From Deltaproteobacteria bacterium (lineage in GTDB: Bacteria; Myxococcota_A; Polyangia; Nannocystales; Nannocystaceae): a DNA stretch of 64,000 bases. Every line of letters begins with the position of its first letter. Position 1 is the first letter of the stretch. A model generated the notes under the pieces. It was not told the origin of the DNA, searched no databases, and was given only the letters and a program-made list of their open reading frames with translations. Location of the stretch: contig JADJEE010000012.1 of the NCBI GenBank assembly GCA_016709225.1, positions 3,577,501 through 3,641,500 of the forward strand. Direction: 5' to 3'. The position numbers and the translations under genes are program-made. Positions 44,828 through 54,573 of the stretch are shown here, in pieces.

Positions 44828-46714
44828 ATGCGAGCGCGCACCGCCTTGTCATCCGCTGGACTGACCCTTGCCCTGAGCAGCTGCGGAGATCCAAGCGGAG
44901 GTGCCGATCCGACGCTCGGCTCGAGTGCGGGCTCGGATCCCAGCGCAGCGACGTTCGCCGATGGCGACAGCTCGCAAGGCGGCGTGGCCGACACGACGTC
45001 CGCGGGGCCCGGGAGCTCCGGCGCGTCGGAGACCGGCGACGATCCCGGTCCGGTGGTCACGCCCGGGGGTCCGGTGCTGTTCTTCACCGATCTCGTCATC
45101 GGCCCGCGCCGCGGCAACAGCGATACCTCGCAGGGGCAAGACGGCGGCGTCGACGGGGCGATCGTGACGGTGTGGGGCAAGCACCTCGCGTCGGATGGTG
45201 CCGCGCCGATTGTCGAAGTGGGTGGGGTCGAGGCGCGGGTGTACGGTCATGGGCCCGCGACCCAGGGCGCGGATCTCCACACGCGCATGGGTATCGAGCG
45301 CGTCGAGTTCCAGATCCCCGGGGACGCGCCCCTCGATGACGCGCCGATCGTCGTGCACGTCGACGGCGTGTCGTCGAATGCCCTGCCGTTCGCGCCGCGC
45401 GACGCCGGCAACATCTACTACCTCTCGCCCACCGGCAGCGACGACGGCAACGGCTCGTGGTCGCAGCCGTGGGCCACGTTCGAGGCCGCGGCCGCGGTCG
45501 TGGAGGACGGCGACGTCGTCTATGTGACCGACGGGTGGATCGACGACACCGCTCAGGGCGCCGACGCGGCGCTCGTGGGGCTCGACACGTCGGGCACCGC
45601 CGCGTTGCCCAAGGCGTTGGTCGCGTACCCCGGCGCGACCGTACTCGTCGGTGGGGTCTGCGAACCGAGCGGCCACGCCCTACTCAACAACTACTCGTAT
45701 GCGGCCAACGCCGGCAGCAGCCATTGGGTGGTGTCGAAGCTGCGTATCGAGAGCCCGCCCGATTGCCCGCAGGACACCGTGGTGGGCCTCGGGGATGGCT
45801 TCCGACTGGTCGGCAACTATCTCTCGAACCCGCGGACCAACGACGGCTGCCAGAGCGGCTCGGTGCAGTGTGGGGGGCTCGACAGGTGCGGCGACGGTCT
45901 CTTCTTGCTTGGCAACGAGCTCGCCTACGCGCAGACCGAGAACGCGGCCACCGGCAGCAAGCAGTGTCACGGCTTCTACCTCTCGGGCGATCGCCGGCAG
46001 GACGGGCTCGAGCGCGGGCGGACCGTCGCGTGGAACTACATCCACGATTGCGCGAACAACCGCGCGATCAATCTCTACAACGAGAGCTACGATGGCCCCA
46101 ATGCCGCGCGGGCCCTGCTGACCGAGCACGACATCCACGACAATTGGGTCGAGAACCAGCGAGGCATCGGGTTGTTGCTCGGGAGCGAGATCGTCGGCGA
46201 CAACTGGATCTACAACAACGTCTTCGTCGCCACCGGACTCGGGCCCGAGTTCCCCGATGGCGGCGCGTTCTGGCCGTTCCAGATCCAGCCGGGCAGCGCG
46301 TACGCACCGACGCCAACCCAGGTGTTCGCGCACAACAACCTCGTCTTCGGCGAGAGCTACCTCGAGGGGCCCGACTACGCGCGGGGCCTGATGAGCGTCA
46401 CGCTCGACGCATCGACGATGCTCGACCTGCGCAACAACCTTTTCGTGTCGACGCAGGACGGCATCCCGTATCTCGCGAGCGACACGGCGGTGGCCGGCCG
46501 CAACAACTTGTGGTTCGGCGCCGGGCCGCCACCGGACGGCGAGGTCGATGCGATCGGGGCCGACCCACTGCTCGTCGATCCCGCGGCGCACGACTTCCAC
46601 CCGCAGGCGTCCAGCCCGGCGAAGGGCGCGGGCACACCCTCGCCGTTCGCGACCCTCGACTTCGACGGGATTCCCCGCGACCCGGAGGCGTGGAGCCTGG
46701 GGGCGTATCAATGA
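44828..46714 (+). CDS. Lipoprotein with parallel beta-helix and IPT/TIG-like domain
   Basis: A 628-residue surface lipoprotein. Lipobox ALSSC is followed by a Ser/Ala/Gly/Asp linker. Residues ~85-195 resemble an IPT/TIG-like Ig domain (VTVWGKHLASDG; APIVVHVDGVSSNALPF). From ~198 IYYLSPTGSDDGNGSWSQPWATFEAA is the DUF1565-type opening, and beta-helix coils follow (VVSKLRIESP, LVGNYLSNP, LLGNELAYA, VAWNYIHDC, IHDNWVENQ, VFAHNNLVF, LRNNLFVS). SPAKGAG and SLGAYQ close the domain. It is the largest of the three beta-helix lipoproteins in this window. Its 3' end overlaps the ECF sigma gene by 7 bp in convergent orientation. Confidence 0.82.
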   Translation: MRARTALSSAGLTLALSSCGDPSGGADPTLGSSAGSDPSAATFADGDSSQGGVADTTSAGPGSSGASETGDDPGPVVTPGGPVLFFTDLVIGPRRGNSDTSQGQDGGVDGAIVTVWGKHLASDGAAPIVEVGGVEARVYGHGPATQGADLHTRMGIERVEFQIPGDAPLDDAPIVVHVDGVSSNALPFAPRDAGNIYYLSPTGSDDGNGSWSQPWATFEAAAAVVEDGDVVYVTDGWIDDTAQGADAALVGLDTSGTAALPKALVAYPGATVLVGGVCEPSGHALLNNYSYAANAGSSHWVVSKLRIESPPDCPQDTVVGLGDGFRLVGNYLSNPRTNDGCQSGSVQCGGLDRCGDGLFLLGNELAYAQTENAATGSKQCHGFYLSGDRRQDGLERGRTVAWNYIHDCANNRAINLYNESYDGPNAARALLTEHDIHDNWVENQRGIGLLLGSEIVGDNWIYNNVFVATGLGPEFPDGGAFWPFQIQPGSAYAPTPTQVFAHNNLVFGESYLEGPDYARGLMSVTLDASTMLDLRNNLFVSTQDGIPYLASDTAVAGRNNLWFGAGPPPDGEVDAIGADPLLVDPAAHDFHPQASSPAKGAGTPSPFATLDFDGIPRDPEAWSLGAYQ

Positions 46715-47325
46715 TCGTCGGAGGGATCGCCGAGGCGCGCCCCGAGGGTCTCCAGCGATCGATCGCGCGCTGCGTCATCGAGCTCGGGCCCGAGGCGCGC
46801 ACGCAGCTGATCGCGGGCGCGCATCAGTCGGGTCTTCACGGTGCCCCGGGGGATGTCGAGGATCTCGGCGATCGCCGCGGTGTCGAGCTCCTCCCAGTAG
46901 TGCAGCTCGATCACCAGCTGCAGCTCGATGGGGAGGTGACGGAGCTGCTCGAGCACGCGATCGTCACGTCGACGATCGCCGACTACCTGGCTCGGTGACG
47001 CCGCCACGAGATCCATCGCCGTCGAGATCAACGGGTCGAACCGCGCGCCGACGCCGGCGCGCCGCGAGAGGTGGTCGTAGAGCTTGTGCCGCGCGATCGA
47101 CAGCAGGAACGTGCGAAAGCTGGTTGCGGTGCGAAGGCGATCGATCGACTCGAGACACGCGAGGAAGGTCTGCTGGATCAGATCCTCGCGCTCGGCACCG
47201 AGGACCCCGCGGAAGAACCTCTGCACGGCCGCGCTGTGTCGTGCGAAGAGCGCTCGGCCCGCGACGGCATCGCCGCTGCGCCACGCCAGCAGCAGGTCCC
47301 CGTCACCGGTCGCCGATCCCGACAC
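46708..47325 (-). CDS. ECF sigma factor divergent from Ser/Thr kinase
   Basis: A 205-residue sigma-70 family factor from the GTG at 47323-47325. Region 2: GDAVAGRALFARHSAAVQRFFRGVLG; EREDLIQQTFLACLESIDR; FRTFLLSIARHKLYDHLSRR. Region 4: LPIELQLVIELHYWEELDTAAIAEILDIPRGTVKTRLMRARDQL. No anti-sigma gene is visible next to it. Only 24 bp separate its start from the kinase start on the other strand, so promoters must lie inside one another's coding region unless starts are wrong. Pairing with a kinase recalls the ECF43 group, in which a Ser/Thr kinase phosphorylates the sigma (EcfP-PknT type); membership in that group is inference. Confidence 0.9.
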   Translation of the reverse strand: MSGSATGDGDLLLAWRSGDAVAGRALFARHSAAVQRFFRGVLGAEREDLIQQTFLACLESIDRLRTATSFRTFLLSIARHKLYDHLSRRAGVGARFDPLISTAMDLVAASPSQVVGDRRRDDRVLEQLRHLPIELQLVIELHYWEELDTAAIAEILDIPRGTVKTRLMRARDQLRARLGPELDDAARDRSLETLGARLGDPSDDH

Positions 47326-47349
47326 CGACCCGATGCTAGCATCGACCTC

Positions 47350-49230
47350 GTGTCGGAGCTGGAGCAGCGCGTGGTCGAAGCCGCCGCACCCACGCCCGGC
47401 GAGCGCGAGGAGCTGTCGCGCGTGGCCCTCGCGTTGTTCGGCGCCGAGGCGATGCCGAGCTTCGGGCGTCACCGCGTCATCCGCCAGCTCGGTCGTGGTG
47501 GTGTCGGCGTGGTCTACCTCGCCCACGACCCCGAGCTCGATCGACTCGTCGCCGTGAAGTCGATTGCGCGCACGCTCGGTGCGGCGATGCACGCCCACGA
47601 TCGCGCGCGGATGCGGAGAGAGGCCCAGGCGCTCGCGCGGCTGCGGCACCCCAACGTCGTCGCCGTGCACGACGTCGATGTCGAGGCCGATCCGATGTTC
47701 CTCGTGATGGAGTACATCGACGGCCCGACGCTGTCGCAGTGGGCACGGGCCCAGACCCGTAGCCGCGCCGAGATCGTCGCGGTGATTGCCGACGCCGCAC
47801 GCGGACTCGCGGCCGCACACGCAGCCGGCATTGCCCATCGCGACGTCAAGCCGAGCAACATCCTGGTCGACGTCGCCGGGGTCGCGCGCGTCGTCGACTT
47901 CGGCCTGGCGTGGGCCGACGTGTCATCCGCAGCGCCGGGGTCGGGGTCGGCCGTGTCCGAGGGGCTGACGGCGACCGGGGCGTTGCTCGGCACGCCGGCG
48001 TACATGGCCCCCGAGCAGTTCCTCGGCGCCGCCGTCGACGGGCGCACGGATCAGTGGGGCCTCGCGGTCACCTGCTTCGAGCTGCTGGCCGGCGGCCCTG
48101 CGTTCGTCGGTGACGACGTGACCGCGCTGCGCGACGCCGTGCTCGTCGGTCGTCTCGCGACCACGGGCGGGATCCCGCGCCACGTGATGGCGGTTCTGCG
48201 TCGTGCGCTGGCGATCGAGCCCGCCCGCCGCTACCCCGACATGGATGCGTTCATCGACGCGCTGGTTGCCGCGAACCGTTTCCCGCGGGGCCGGCGGGGG
48301 CGGCTCGTGGCCGTCGGCGTGGTCGCTGCGGCGTCGGTGGCGGGTACCCTCGCCGCGTCGGTGCCCGCCCGCATGGGAGCCATTGCGGTGAGCGAACTGA
48401 GTGCCGCGTGGGCGACACCCGAGCAGGTCCGTTGGCAGTGGCGCGCCGAGGGCCCACCCGACGCACTGCGCGCGTTCGAGCTGACCACGTGCGCACGTGA
48501 GCGCGACGTGATCGACGGCACCGCGCCGGGCTGCCGCGTCTTCACCCACCGCGACAATCCCGAGCTCGGGCACTTCCTGTTGCCGCGGACCGGCGGCGTC
48601 GAGCCGGTGGTCGCGACGACCACCGATGGGCACCCGCCCGAGCGCGAGGTGTTCGCGCGGCTGTGCGCGATCGATACCGCGGGCCTGCGCTCGTGCACCG
48701 AAACCGCAGGGGTCCTCACCGCGGTCGCGCCGATCGACGCGATCACGATCTTCGACGAGGAGCGACCGCGCGGCTTCCCGCTGCCCGACGAGCTCCAGCT
48801 CGCCGAGGATGCGCCGTTTCGCGGCGCGCGGCACCTGCAGTTCATCTCGCGGTGCGCGAGCGAGGACTGCTACGCGAACCTGCGCTGGCAGGGCCTCGAC
48901 GTCGCGCTCGATCGCCTCGGCCCCGGCAGCGTCGCGACCACCGCGTATCTCGAGCTCGCGGTCGCCGTCGACGGCGGCAGCACCAGCTGGTGGAGTCAGC
49001 TGCGGCTGTGGTACGGCGACGTGCCGATCGACGACGTCGTCCACTTCGCGCCCTTCGCCCTTCGGCGCGACGGTCGCTACCGCGTGCTGCAGGTGCCGCT
49101 GCGGGTGTTCGCCGGGCGCGGCGGCGCGGCGGTCGACACCGCGATGACCCGGCTGCACGAGTTCGGGCTCGGCGGCTGGTGGCCCGCGGGCGCGGTGGTG
49201 CGGATCGACGAGGTCCGCATCCGCTGGTGA
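47350..49230 (+). CDS. Hanks-type Ser/Thr kinase with novel ectodomain
   Basis: A 626-residue kinase starting at GTG 47350. Kinase motifs: GRGGVGVV loop (~48-56), AVK (Lys70), HRDVKPSNIL (Asp165), DFG (183-185), GTPAYMAPEQ. An N-terminal 38-residue helical stretch precedes the kinase. The TM helix is at ~318-340 (LVAVGVVAAASVAGTLAASV). The exported ~285 residues contain Trp-rich motifs (WQWRAEGP, LQFISRCASEDCYANLRW, WWSQLRLWYGD) and no TPR. I do not recognise the ectodomain; by layout it may be a sugar- or peptide-binding jelly-roll. It is divergent from the ECF sigma gene. Confidence 0.92.
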   Translation: MSELEQRVVEAAAPTPGEREELSRVALALFGAEAMPSFGRHRVIRQLGRGGVGVVYLAHDPELDRLVAVKSIARTLGAAMHAHDRARMRREAQALARLRHPNVVAVHDVDVEADPMFLVMEYIDGPTLSQWARAQTRSRAEIVAVIADAARGLAAAHAAGIAHRDVKPSNILVDVAGVARVVDFGLAWADVSSAAPGSGSAVSEGLTATGALLGTPAYMAPEQFLGAAVDGRTDQWGLAVTCFELLAGGPAFVGDDVTALRDAVLVGRLATTGGIPRHVMAVLRRALAIEPARRYPDMDAFIDALVAANRFPRGRRGRLVAVGVVAAASVAGTLAASVPARMGAIAVSELSAAWATPEQVRWQWRAEGPPDALRAFELTTCARERDVIDGTAPGCRVFTHRDNPELGHFLLPRTGGVEPVVATTTDGHPPEREVFARLCAIDTAGLRSCTETAGVLTAVAPIDAITIFDEERPRGFPLPDELQLAEDAPFRGARHLQFISRCASEDCYANLRWQGLDVALDRLGPGSVATTAYLELAVAVDGGSTSWWSQLRLWYGDVPIDDVVHFAPFALRRDGRYRVLQVPLRVFAGRGGAAVDTAMTRLHEFGLGGWWPAGAVVRIDEVRIRW

Positions 49231-49465
49231 CGCGACGCGGCCGCGTGACCAGCTCGCAGCCGTCGAGTTCGGGCCGCGCCCCACGAGCGCCCCGCCGCCC
49301 CGCGAGGGCTGGGCAACTCGCCCTGGCATCGCGCGGACCCGTTGCGCAGCGGCGTCGAGCGATGGACCCAGCACCACGCGCGGCGGTGTGTGCAAGGGCC
49401 TGCAATCCGTGGGTTCGCGCCGTCGGCGGGCAGCCTGCGCCGCGCCGTGCATTCGCCGTGCTTCG

Positions 49466-51226
49466 ATGACGCATCGCGTACCGAGCGGATGGTGGCTGGC
49501 GTTGGTGGTGGGGCTGGGCGGTTGTGTCGATGCCGAGGGCCGACCGGGTCACGTCGGTGGCTTCGATGGTGGCGATGACGAAAGCTGCGTCGGACCGGGC
49601 GGTCAGCCCTGCGATGTGCCCGAGTGCGACGACCCGTGTGCGTACAACGACCCCGCGCTGCGTGACGGCCAGTGCAAGATCACGACGCTGCCCGAGTCGT
49701 GCGGTGACATGCGCGGCCAGACGGTGCTGTTCCAGCAGCTCGGCGCGAGCGTGCCCGCGCCGGGCGGCGTGTTCCGCCCCGCCGACGCCGCGCTGCAGAA
49801 GTGGGTGCAGGCGCGCTGGCAGGAGATGTCGCAGTTCGTGGTGCCCGCCAACGTGAAGACGCAGCTGACCAAGGGCGGCGTGAAGGTGTGGAACTACCCC
49901 GACGGCAACGGCTGGATCCGCACCGACTTCCACGCCGGCATCATGGCGCTGCCGCCAGGCGTCGCGCCCGAGACCGTGCTGAAGGCCATGCTCGACGATC
50001 CGCTCGCGGCCACCGGCAACGGCGAGTTCTCGGGCTGGGTCGGTTGGCCCAAGGCCGGCGCCGGCGGGCGCAAGGTCGGCGATCGGGTCGACCTCGACAT
50101 CTGGGGCCCTGACAACGGCGCGATCGGCTACTGGAAGATCGACCCCGATCGCTACTGCGTGATCACGCTCGAGAACGACACCGCGGGCGTCCATCCCGTC
50201 AACGGCATCCGTTGCTGGGGTTTCGTGCCGATGGCGCTCAATCCCAACTGGCTCGCGACCAAGGACGGCAAGGCTTCGTGGGGCTGCGCCGGCGCGACGT
50301 ACATGTTCTATACGATGGGCATCGACTCCCCGTCGATCGCCGGCGGTGGCCTCGGGGCCGACGCCCAGGCCGCGACCTGGAACGCGAACATCCGCGATCT
50401 GCTGGGCGAGAACGTGAAGGCCGGCGGCGTGAGTGGCCGCTGGTATGTGCAGCAGACGATCGTGCAGCCCAACGGGCTGGCGCCGGGTGCCAACGTGCAG
50501 GCCAAGCCGCCCGGCGAGCTGAACAGCTACTACGTGCAGCTGCCCGAGCGAGACTTCCGTGACGGCGAGGTCTGCGAGGAGCCGGCCACGCCGCCGTCGC
50601 AGTGCGGCGCCGATCACTTCACCTGCATCGACGGCCAGTGCATCGACGGGGCCTGGCGCTGCGACGGCATCGCCGACTGCAGCGACCGCGACGACGAGGC
50701 CGCCTGCGACGACGATGCCGACGCTGGCGACGGCGGCTGCGCGGCGACACAGTTCGCGTGCACCGACGGCAGCTGCATCCCGGCGCAGTGGCGCTGCGAC
50801 GGCGAGTACAGTGACTGCGCCGCCGGCGAGGACGAGCAGGACTGCGACGGCGCCACCGGCAGCTGCGCGCCGACGCAGTTCACCTGCGACGACGGTCAGT
50901 GCATCGCGGGCGACTGGAAGTGTGACGGCATCGTCGACTGTCAGGCCGGCGAGGACGAGAGCGGCTGCACCGACACGCCGCCGCCGACCGACAGCTGCGA
51001 CGGCTTCGCGTGCGACGACGGCCAGTGCATCGCGGCCGCGTGGCAGTGCGACGGCATCATCGACTGCCAGGCCGGCGACGACGAGGACGACTGCGCCGAC
51101 ACACCGCCCGCCACCGACGACTGTGACGGCTTCGCGTGCGACGACGGCGTGTGCATCTGGGCGCAGTGGCAATGCGATGGGTACCTCGACTGCGCCGGTG
51201 CCGAGGACGAGCTCGGCTGCGGGTGA
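49466..51226 (+). CDS. Surface lipoprotein with five LDL-receptor class A repeats
   Basis: A 586-residue protein with lipobox GLGGC. The central part (~90-360) is an unrecognised domain with several Cys and Trp. From ~370 to the end there are five LDLa repeats with the canonical F-x-C-x-D/I-G-x-C-I...W-x-C-D-G...D-C...D-E-x-x-C spacing: HFTCIDGQCIDGAWRCDG, QFACTDGSCIPAQWRCDG, QFTCDDGQCIAGDWKCDG, GFACDDGQCIAAAWQCDG and GFACDDGVCIWAQWQCDG. Each keeps six Cys and the acidic C-end that binds Ca in eukaryotic LDLa. Such repeats are rare in bacteria and are associated with secreted proteins here. Likely an adhesin or ligand-binding protein. Confidence 0.88.
   Translation: MTHRVPSGWWLALVVGLGGCVDAEGRPGHVGGFDGGDDESCVGPGGQPCDVPECDDPCAYNDPALRDGQCKITTLPESCGDMRGQTVLFQQLGASVPAPGGVFRPADAALQKWVQARWQEMSQFVVPANVKTQLTKGGVKVWNYPDGNGWIRTDFHAGIMALPPGVAPETVLKAMLDDPLAATGNGEFSGWVGWPKAGAGGRKVGDRVDLDIWGPDNGAIGYWKIDPDRYCVITLENDTAGVHPVNGIRCWGFVPMALNPNWLATKDGKASWGCAGATYMFYTMGIDSPSIAGGGLGADAQAATWNANIRDLLGENVKAGGVSGRWYVQQTIVQPNGLAPGANVQAKPPGELNSYYVQLPERDFRDGEVCEEPATPPSQCGADHFTCIDGQCIDGAWRCDGIADCSDRDDEAACDDDADAGDGGCAATQFACTDGSCIPAQWRCDGEYSDCAAGEDEQDCDGATGSCAPTQFTCDDGQCIAGDWKCDGIVDCQAGEDESGCTDTPPPTDSCDGFACDDGQCIAAAWQCDGIIDCQAGDDEDDCADTPPATDDCDGFACDDGVCIWAQWQCDGYLDCAGAEDELGCG
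51188..51222. repeat. 35-bp segment repeated downstream of the kinase operon, copy 1
   Basis: The end of the LDLa gene (GACTGCGCC, three bases, then a 23-bp perfect match GCCGAGGACGAGCTCGGCTG plus CGG) recurs at 55701-55736, right at the end of the membrane-protein gene. Confidence 0.85.
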
Positions 51227-51582
51227 CCGACGCTGCTCGGCGACCGCGACCGGGCAGGCGGCCTGGTCGTGTTCGCGAGGGGCACGTCGGGCTGCGTGTC
51301 GACGGACGCGTGAGTTCGCGCGGGCATGTCGCGAGGCCCCGCTGCAGTGCCCTGCTTGCCCGATTGCAGGACTTTCCCGCGGGCGGGACGGAACCGGCCG
51401 TCGGCTCCGACCAACCCGTCGATGAGCCCACGCTGTCTTGGACGCCCCACCGTGATCGCCTCGGTGACCGGGTGCGACCACCCCGAGTCTTCGGCGAACG
51501 CGGCCGCCGTGACCACAGCCGATAGTGTGTACTGTCGGGGTCTGGACGAAGATGGTCCGGCGACGCCGCCGCGTGACCCCGA
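51227..51582. other. Intergenic region before kinase operon
   Basis: 356 bases; no gene, hairpin with T-run or clear promoter seen. A slightly AT-richer stretch near 51519-51535 (GATAGTGTGTACTGTCG) could hold the promoter of the kinase operon. Confidence 0.35.
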
Positions 51583-54573
51583 GTGCACGCCGTGAACCAC
51601 GAAGCTGATACCGCGCGCGGGACCACGACCGCCTCGTCAGACGAGACGCTCGCCGACGGCCGCGCGCTCGAACGCGTCGCCGCGAAGGGCGATGTGTTCG
51701 GCGAGTATCGCCTGCTCGACGTGCTCGGACAGGGCGCGATGGGGATGGTCTACCGCGCCTATGATCCGCGGCTCGATCGCCTCGTCGCGCTCAAGCTCGT
51801 CCATCCCTCGCGCGTCGGCGCGAACGCGAGTCAAGCGAGCGCGCGACTCGTCGCCGAGGCGCGTGCGCTCGCTCGGGTCTCGCACCCCAACGTGCTGTCG
51901 ATCTACGACATCGGCACCGAGCACGAGCTCGTCTACGTCGCGCTCGAGCTGGTCGAGGGTGTCGACCTGGCGCAGTGGCTGCGGGCGGGCAAGCGGTCGT
52001 GGACGACAATCGTCGACGTGTTCATCGCAGTCGCGTCGGGCCTCGCCGCAGTGCATGCGGCGGGTCTCGTGCACCGCGATGTGAAGCCCGCGAACATCCT
52101 CGTCGAGCGCCTGTTGCCCGGCGACACGATGGGGCGCGTGCTCGTCGCGGACTTCGGCATCGCGCGCGCCACCACGGCGACGCCGGTGCCGAGCATCGCC
52201 GTCGAGGCCGACGCATCGACCGAGGACATGCACCTCACCGCGACGGGACGCGTCGTCGGCACGCCGGCGTACATGGCCCCGGAGCAGCACACCGGCGGCG
52301 AGATCGGGCCTGCGGCCGATCAGTACGCGGTGTGCGTCGCGTTGTACGAGGCGCTGTTCGGACAGCGGCCGTTCCTCGGCGGCGCGCAGGCGATGCTGCT
52401 CGCCAAGGCGGATCCGCCGCGAGCGCGTCCGCGCGGCGACGTGCCGAAGTGGCTGTGGGCGATCGTCCGTCGCGGGCTGTCGTCGCGGCCGCGTGATCGC
52501 TTCGCGTCGATGGAGCAGCTGGCGGCGGCGCTGAGTGACGGGTCAGTGCTTCGGCGCTGGCGGTGGCCCGCTGCGCTCGGGGCCTCGGCGATCGCGACGA
52601 CCGCGATGGCGGTCGCGTTGATGGAGCCCGCGTGTGCCGGCGCTGACGCGAAGCTCGGCGGCGTGTGGAACGACGATCGACGCGAGGCCATCGCGGCCGC
52701 GTTCGCGGCGAGCGAGCGACCGGGGGCCGACGGCGCGTGGGCCGAGGTGTCGACGCGGGTCGACGAATACACGGCGCAGCTCGACGATGCGTACCACGAG
52801 GCATGCGAGGCCGCGCTCGTGCGGCGGGATCACGCAGAGGATCTGTACGACCGTCGGCTCGCGTGCCTCGATCAGCGCAAGCAGGTGCTCGAGCGATCGC
52901 TGGCCCTGCTCGCGACGGGTGATGCGGATGTCGTCGATCACGCGGGCGAGGTCGCGTCGACGCTGGGCGCGATCGAGCCGTGCGCCGATCTCGAGGCCTT
53001 GGCGGCCGGGATCGCGCCGCCTCTGCCCGCCCAACGCTCGTCGGTCGAGGAGGTGAGGCGCATCCTCGCGGACGCGAGCGCGCTGTCCGCTGCCGGCCGC
53101 TTCGAGGACGCGTCGCGCTCGATCGAGGGCGCGGTCACGCTCGCGCGCCACGTCGGCTATGCGCGCGCGACGGTGGAGGCGCTCGTGTACGCGGCCGAGC
53201 TGCACGAACGACAGAGCCGCGTCGACGAGGCACGCGTCGCGCTCGACGAGGCGATCGAGACGGGGCTCGCGATCGGCTCGGACGCCTTCGTGCTGCGCGC
53301 GCTGGTGTTGCGCACGTGGATCGCCGCGGAGTACGAGCGCGACATCGACGCGGCGCTGAGATGGGCGGCGCTCGGTCGCGCGCAGCTCGAGCGACTCGGG
53401 GATCCGCGCGAGCAGGCGCTCGGGCTGCACAACGCGCTCGGCACGGCCTTCGCTGCGGTCGGCCGCTACGACGAGGCGATCGCCGAACTCGAGCAGGGAC
53501 TGAAGCGGATCGAAGGCGATCACACGATGGCGAGGTGGTCGGCGATCCTGCGCTCGAACATCGGCGGCGTTCGGTTCAACGCCGGCGATCTCGAGCAGGC
53601 CCAGGCGGACTACGAGCTCGCGCTCGCGTCGCTGCGTTCGCTGCACGGCGACGACCATCCGGAGGTCGCGAACACGGCGCTCCGCGTCGCCCAGGTCCAG
53701 GGGCAGCGCGGGCTGAACGTCGAGGCGATTGCGGGTCTGCGCGGCGCGATCGCGGCGCTCGAGCGGCTGCAGGCGACGCCGACCGAGCTCGCGACGGCGC
53801 TCGTGTCCCTCGGCACCATGCTGCGCAACTCGGGCGAAGACGACGATGCGGGCCGGACGTACCTGCGCGCGGTGGAGCTGCTCGACGGCGAGGGCGACGA
53901 CTTCACGCTCGCGTATGCGCTCGTGAACTACGGGCACTCGTGCATCGATCGCGGGATCTACGACGCGGCGGAGGTGCAGCTGCAGCGCGCCGCGAAGCTG
54001 CTCGAGCCGGTCGAGCCCACCGGTCAGAACCTCGCGCACGCGTGGCTCGGACTCGGGTGGATTCGCGAGCGACAGGGCAAGGCCGACGAGGCGCTGTCGT
54101 TCCACCGCCGCGCCATCGAGGTTGCACCGCACACACGCAGCGCTGCACGGGCGCTCGGTGCGAGCGCGCTGGTGCTCGCGCGGGCGGGACGCGATGCAGA
54201 GGCGGCCGCGGCGCTGCAGCGACAAGACGAAATCCTGGCGAGCGACACGCTCGTGTTCGCGAGCGATCGGCTCGCGGCCTCGATCGCCCACGTGTGCGTC
54301 GCGACGGAGATGGGTCGCGCGGGCGAGGCGGCCGATGCGATTGCGATGCTCGAGCGACTGCTCGTGGATGGCCGACGGACCGGCACGCGGCTCGCGGGGG
54401 AGGCGGAGCTCGCGATCGGGCGCGCCCGGTTGGAACGTGGCGAGGATGCGCTCGCGCGCGCGGCCCTCGAGCGAGCTGCCGCGGATCTGGAGGGCAAGCA
54501 CCGCGCGGACCTCGTGCAACAGTTGCACGACGCCGAGGCCGTGCTCGAGGGTCGGGAGCGGCGCGCGCGATGA
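51583..54573 (+). CDS. Hanks-type Ser/Thr kinase with TM and TPR ectodomain
   Basis: A 996-residue receptor kinase that starts an operon. Motifs: GQGAMGMV loop (~49-56), VALK (Lys71), HRDVKPANIL (Asp166), DFG (190-192), GTPAYMAPEQ. A membrane helix at ~327-345 follows the kinase. The exported part has a Cys/Trp module (ACAGADAKLGGVWND), then helical repeats over ~500 residues including TPR-like pairs (GRFEDASRSIEGAVTLARHVGY; GRYDEAIAELEQGLKRIEGD; GIYDAAEVQLQRAAKLLEP; AGRDAEAAAALQRQDEIL). The layout matches the kinase at 31751. GTG 51583 is taken. Its stop overlaps the sigma start (ATGA), so the kinase and sigma are made together. Confidence 0.93.
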   Translation: MHAVNHEADTARGTTTASSDETLADGRALERVAAKGDVFGEYRLLDVLGQGAMGMVYRAYDPRLDRLVALKLVHPSRVGANASQASARLVAEARALARVSHPNVLSIYDIGTEHELVYVALELVEGVDLAQWLRAGKRSWTTIVDVFIAVASGLAAVHAAGLVHRDVKPANILVERLLPGDTMGRVLVADFGIARATTATPVPSIAVEADASTEDMHLTATGRVVGTPAYMAPEQHTGGEIGPAADQYAVCVALYEALFGQRPFLGGAQAMLLAKADPPRARPRGDVPKWLWAIVRRGLSSRPRDRFASMEQLAAALSDGSVLRRWRWPAALGASAIATTAMAVALMEPACAGADAKLGGVWNDDRREAIAAAFAASERPGADGAWAEVSTRVDEYTAQLDDAYHEACEAALVRRDHAEDLYDRRLACLDQRKQVLERSLALLATGDADVVDHAGEVASTLGAIEPCADLEALAAGIAPPLPAQRSSVEEVRRILADASALSAAGRFEDASRSIEGAVTLARHVGYARATVEALVYAAELHERQSRVDEARVALDEAIETGLAIGSDAFVLRALVLRTWIAAEYERDIDAALRWAALGRAQLERLGDPREQALGLHNALGTAFAAVGRYDEAIAELEQGLKRIEGDHTMARWSAILRSNIGGVRFNAGDLEQAQADYELALASLRSLHGDDHPEVANTALRVAQVQGQRGLNVEAIAGLRGAIAALERLQATPTELATALVSLGTMLRNSGEDDDAGRTYLRAVELLDGEGDDFTLAYALVNYGHSCIDRGIYDAAEVQLQRAAKLLEPVEPTGQNLAHAWLGLGWIRERQGKADEALSFHRRAIEVAPHTRSAARALGASALVLARAGRDAEAAAALQRQDEILASDTLVFASDRLAASIAHVCVATEMGRAGEAADAIAMLERLLVDGRRTGTRLAGEAELAIGRARLERGEDALARAALERAAADLEGKHRADLVQQLHDAEAVLEGRERRAR

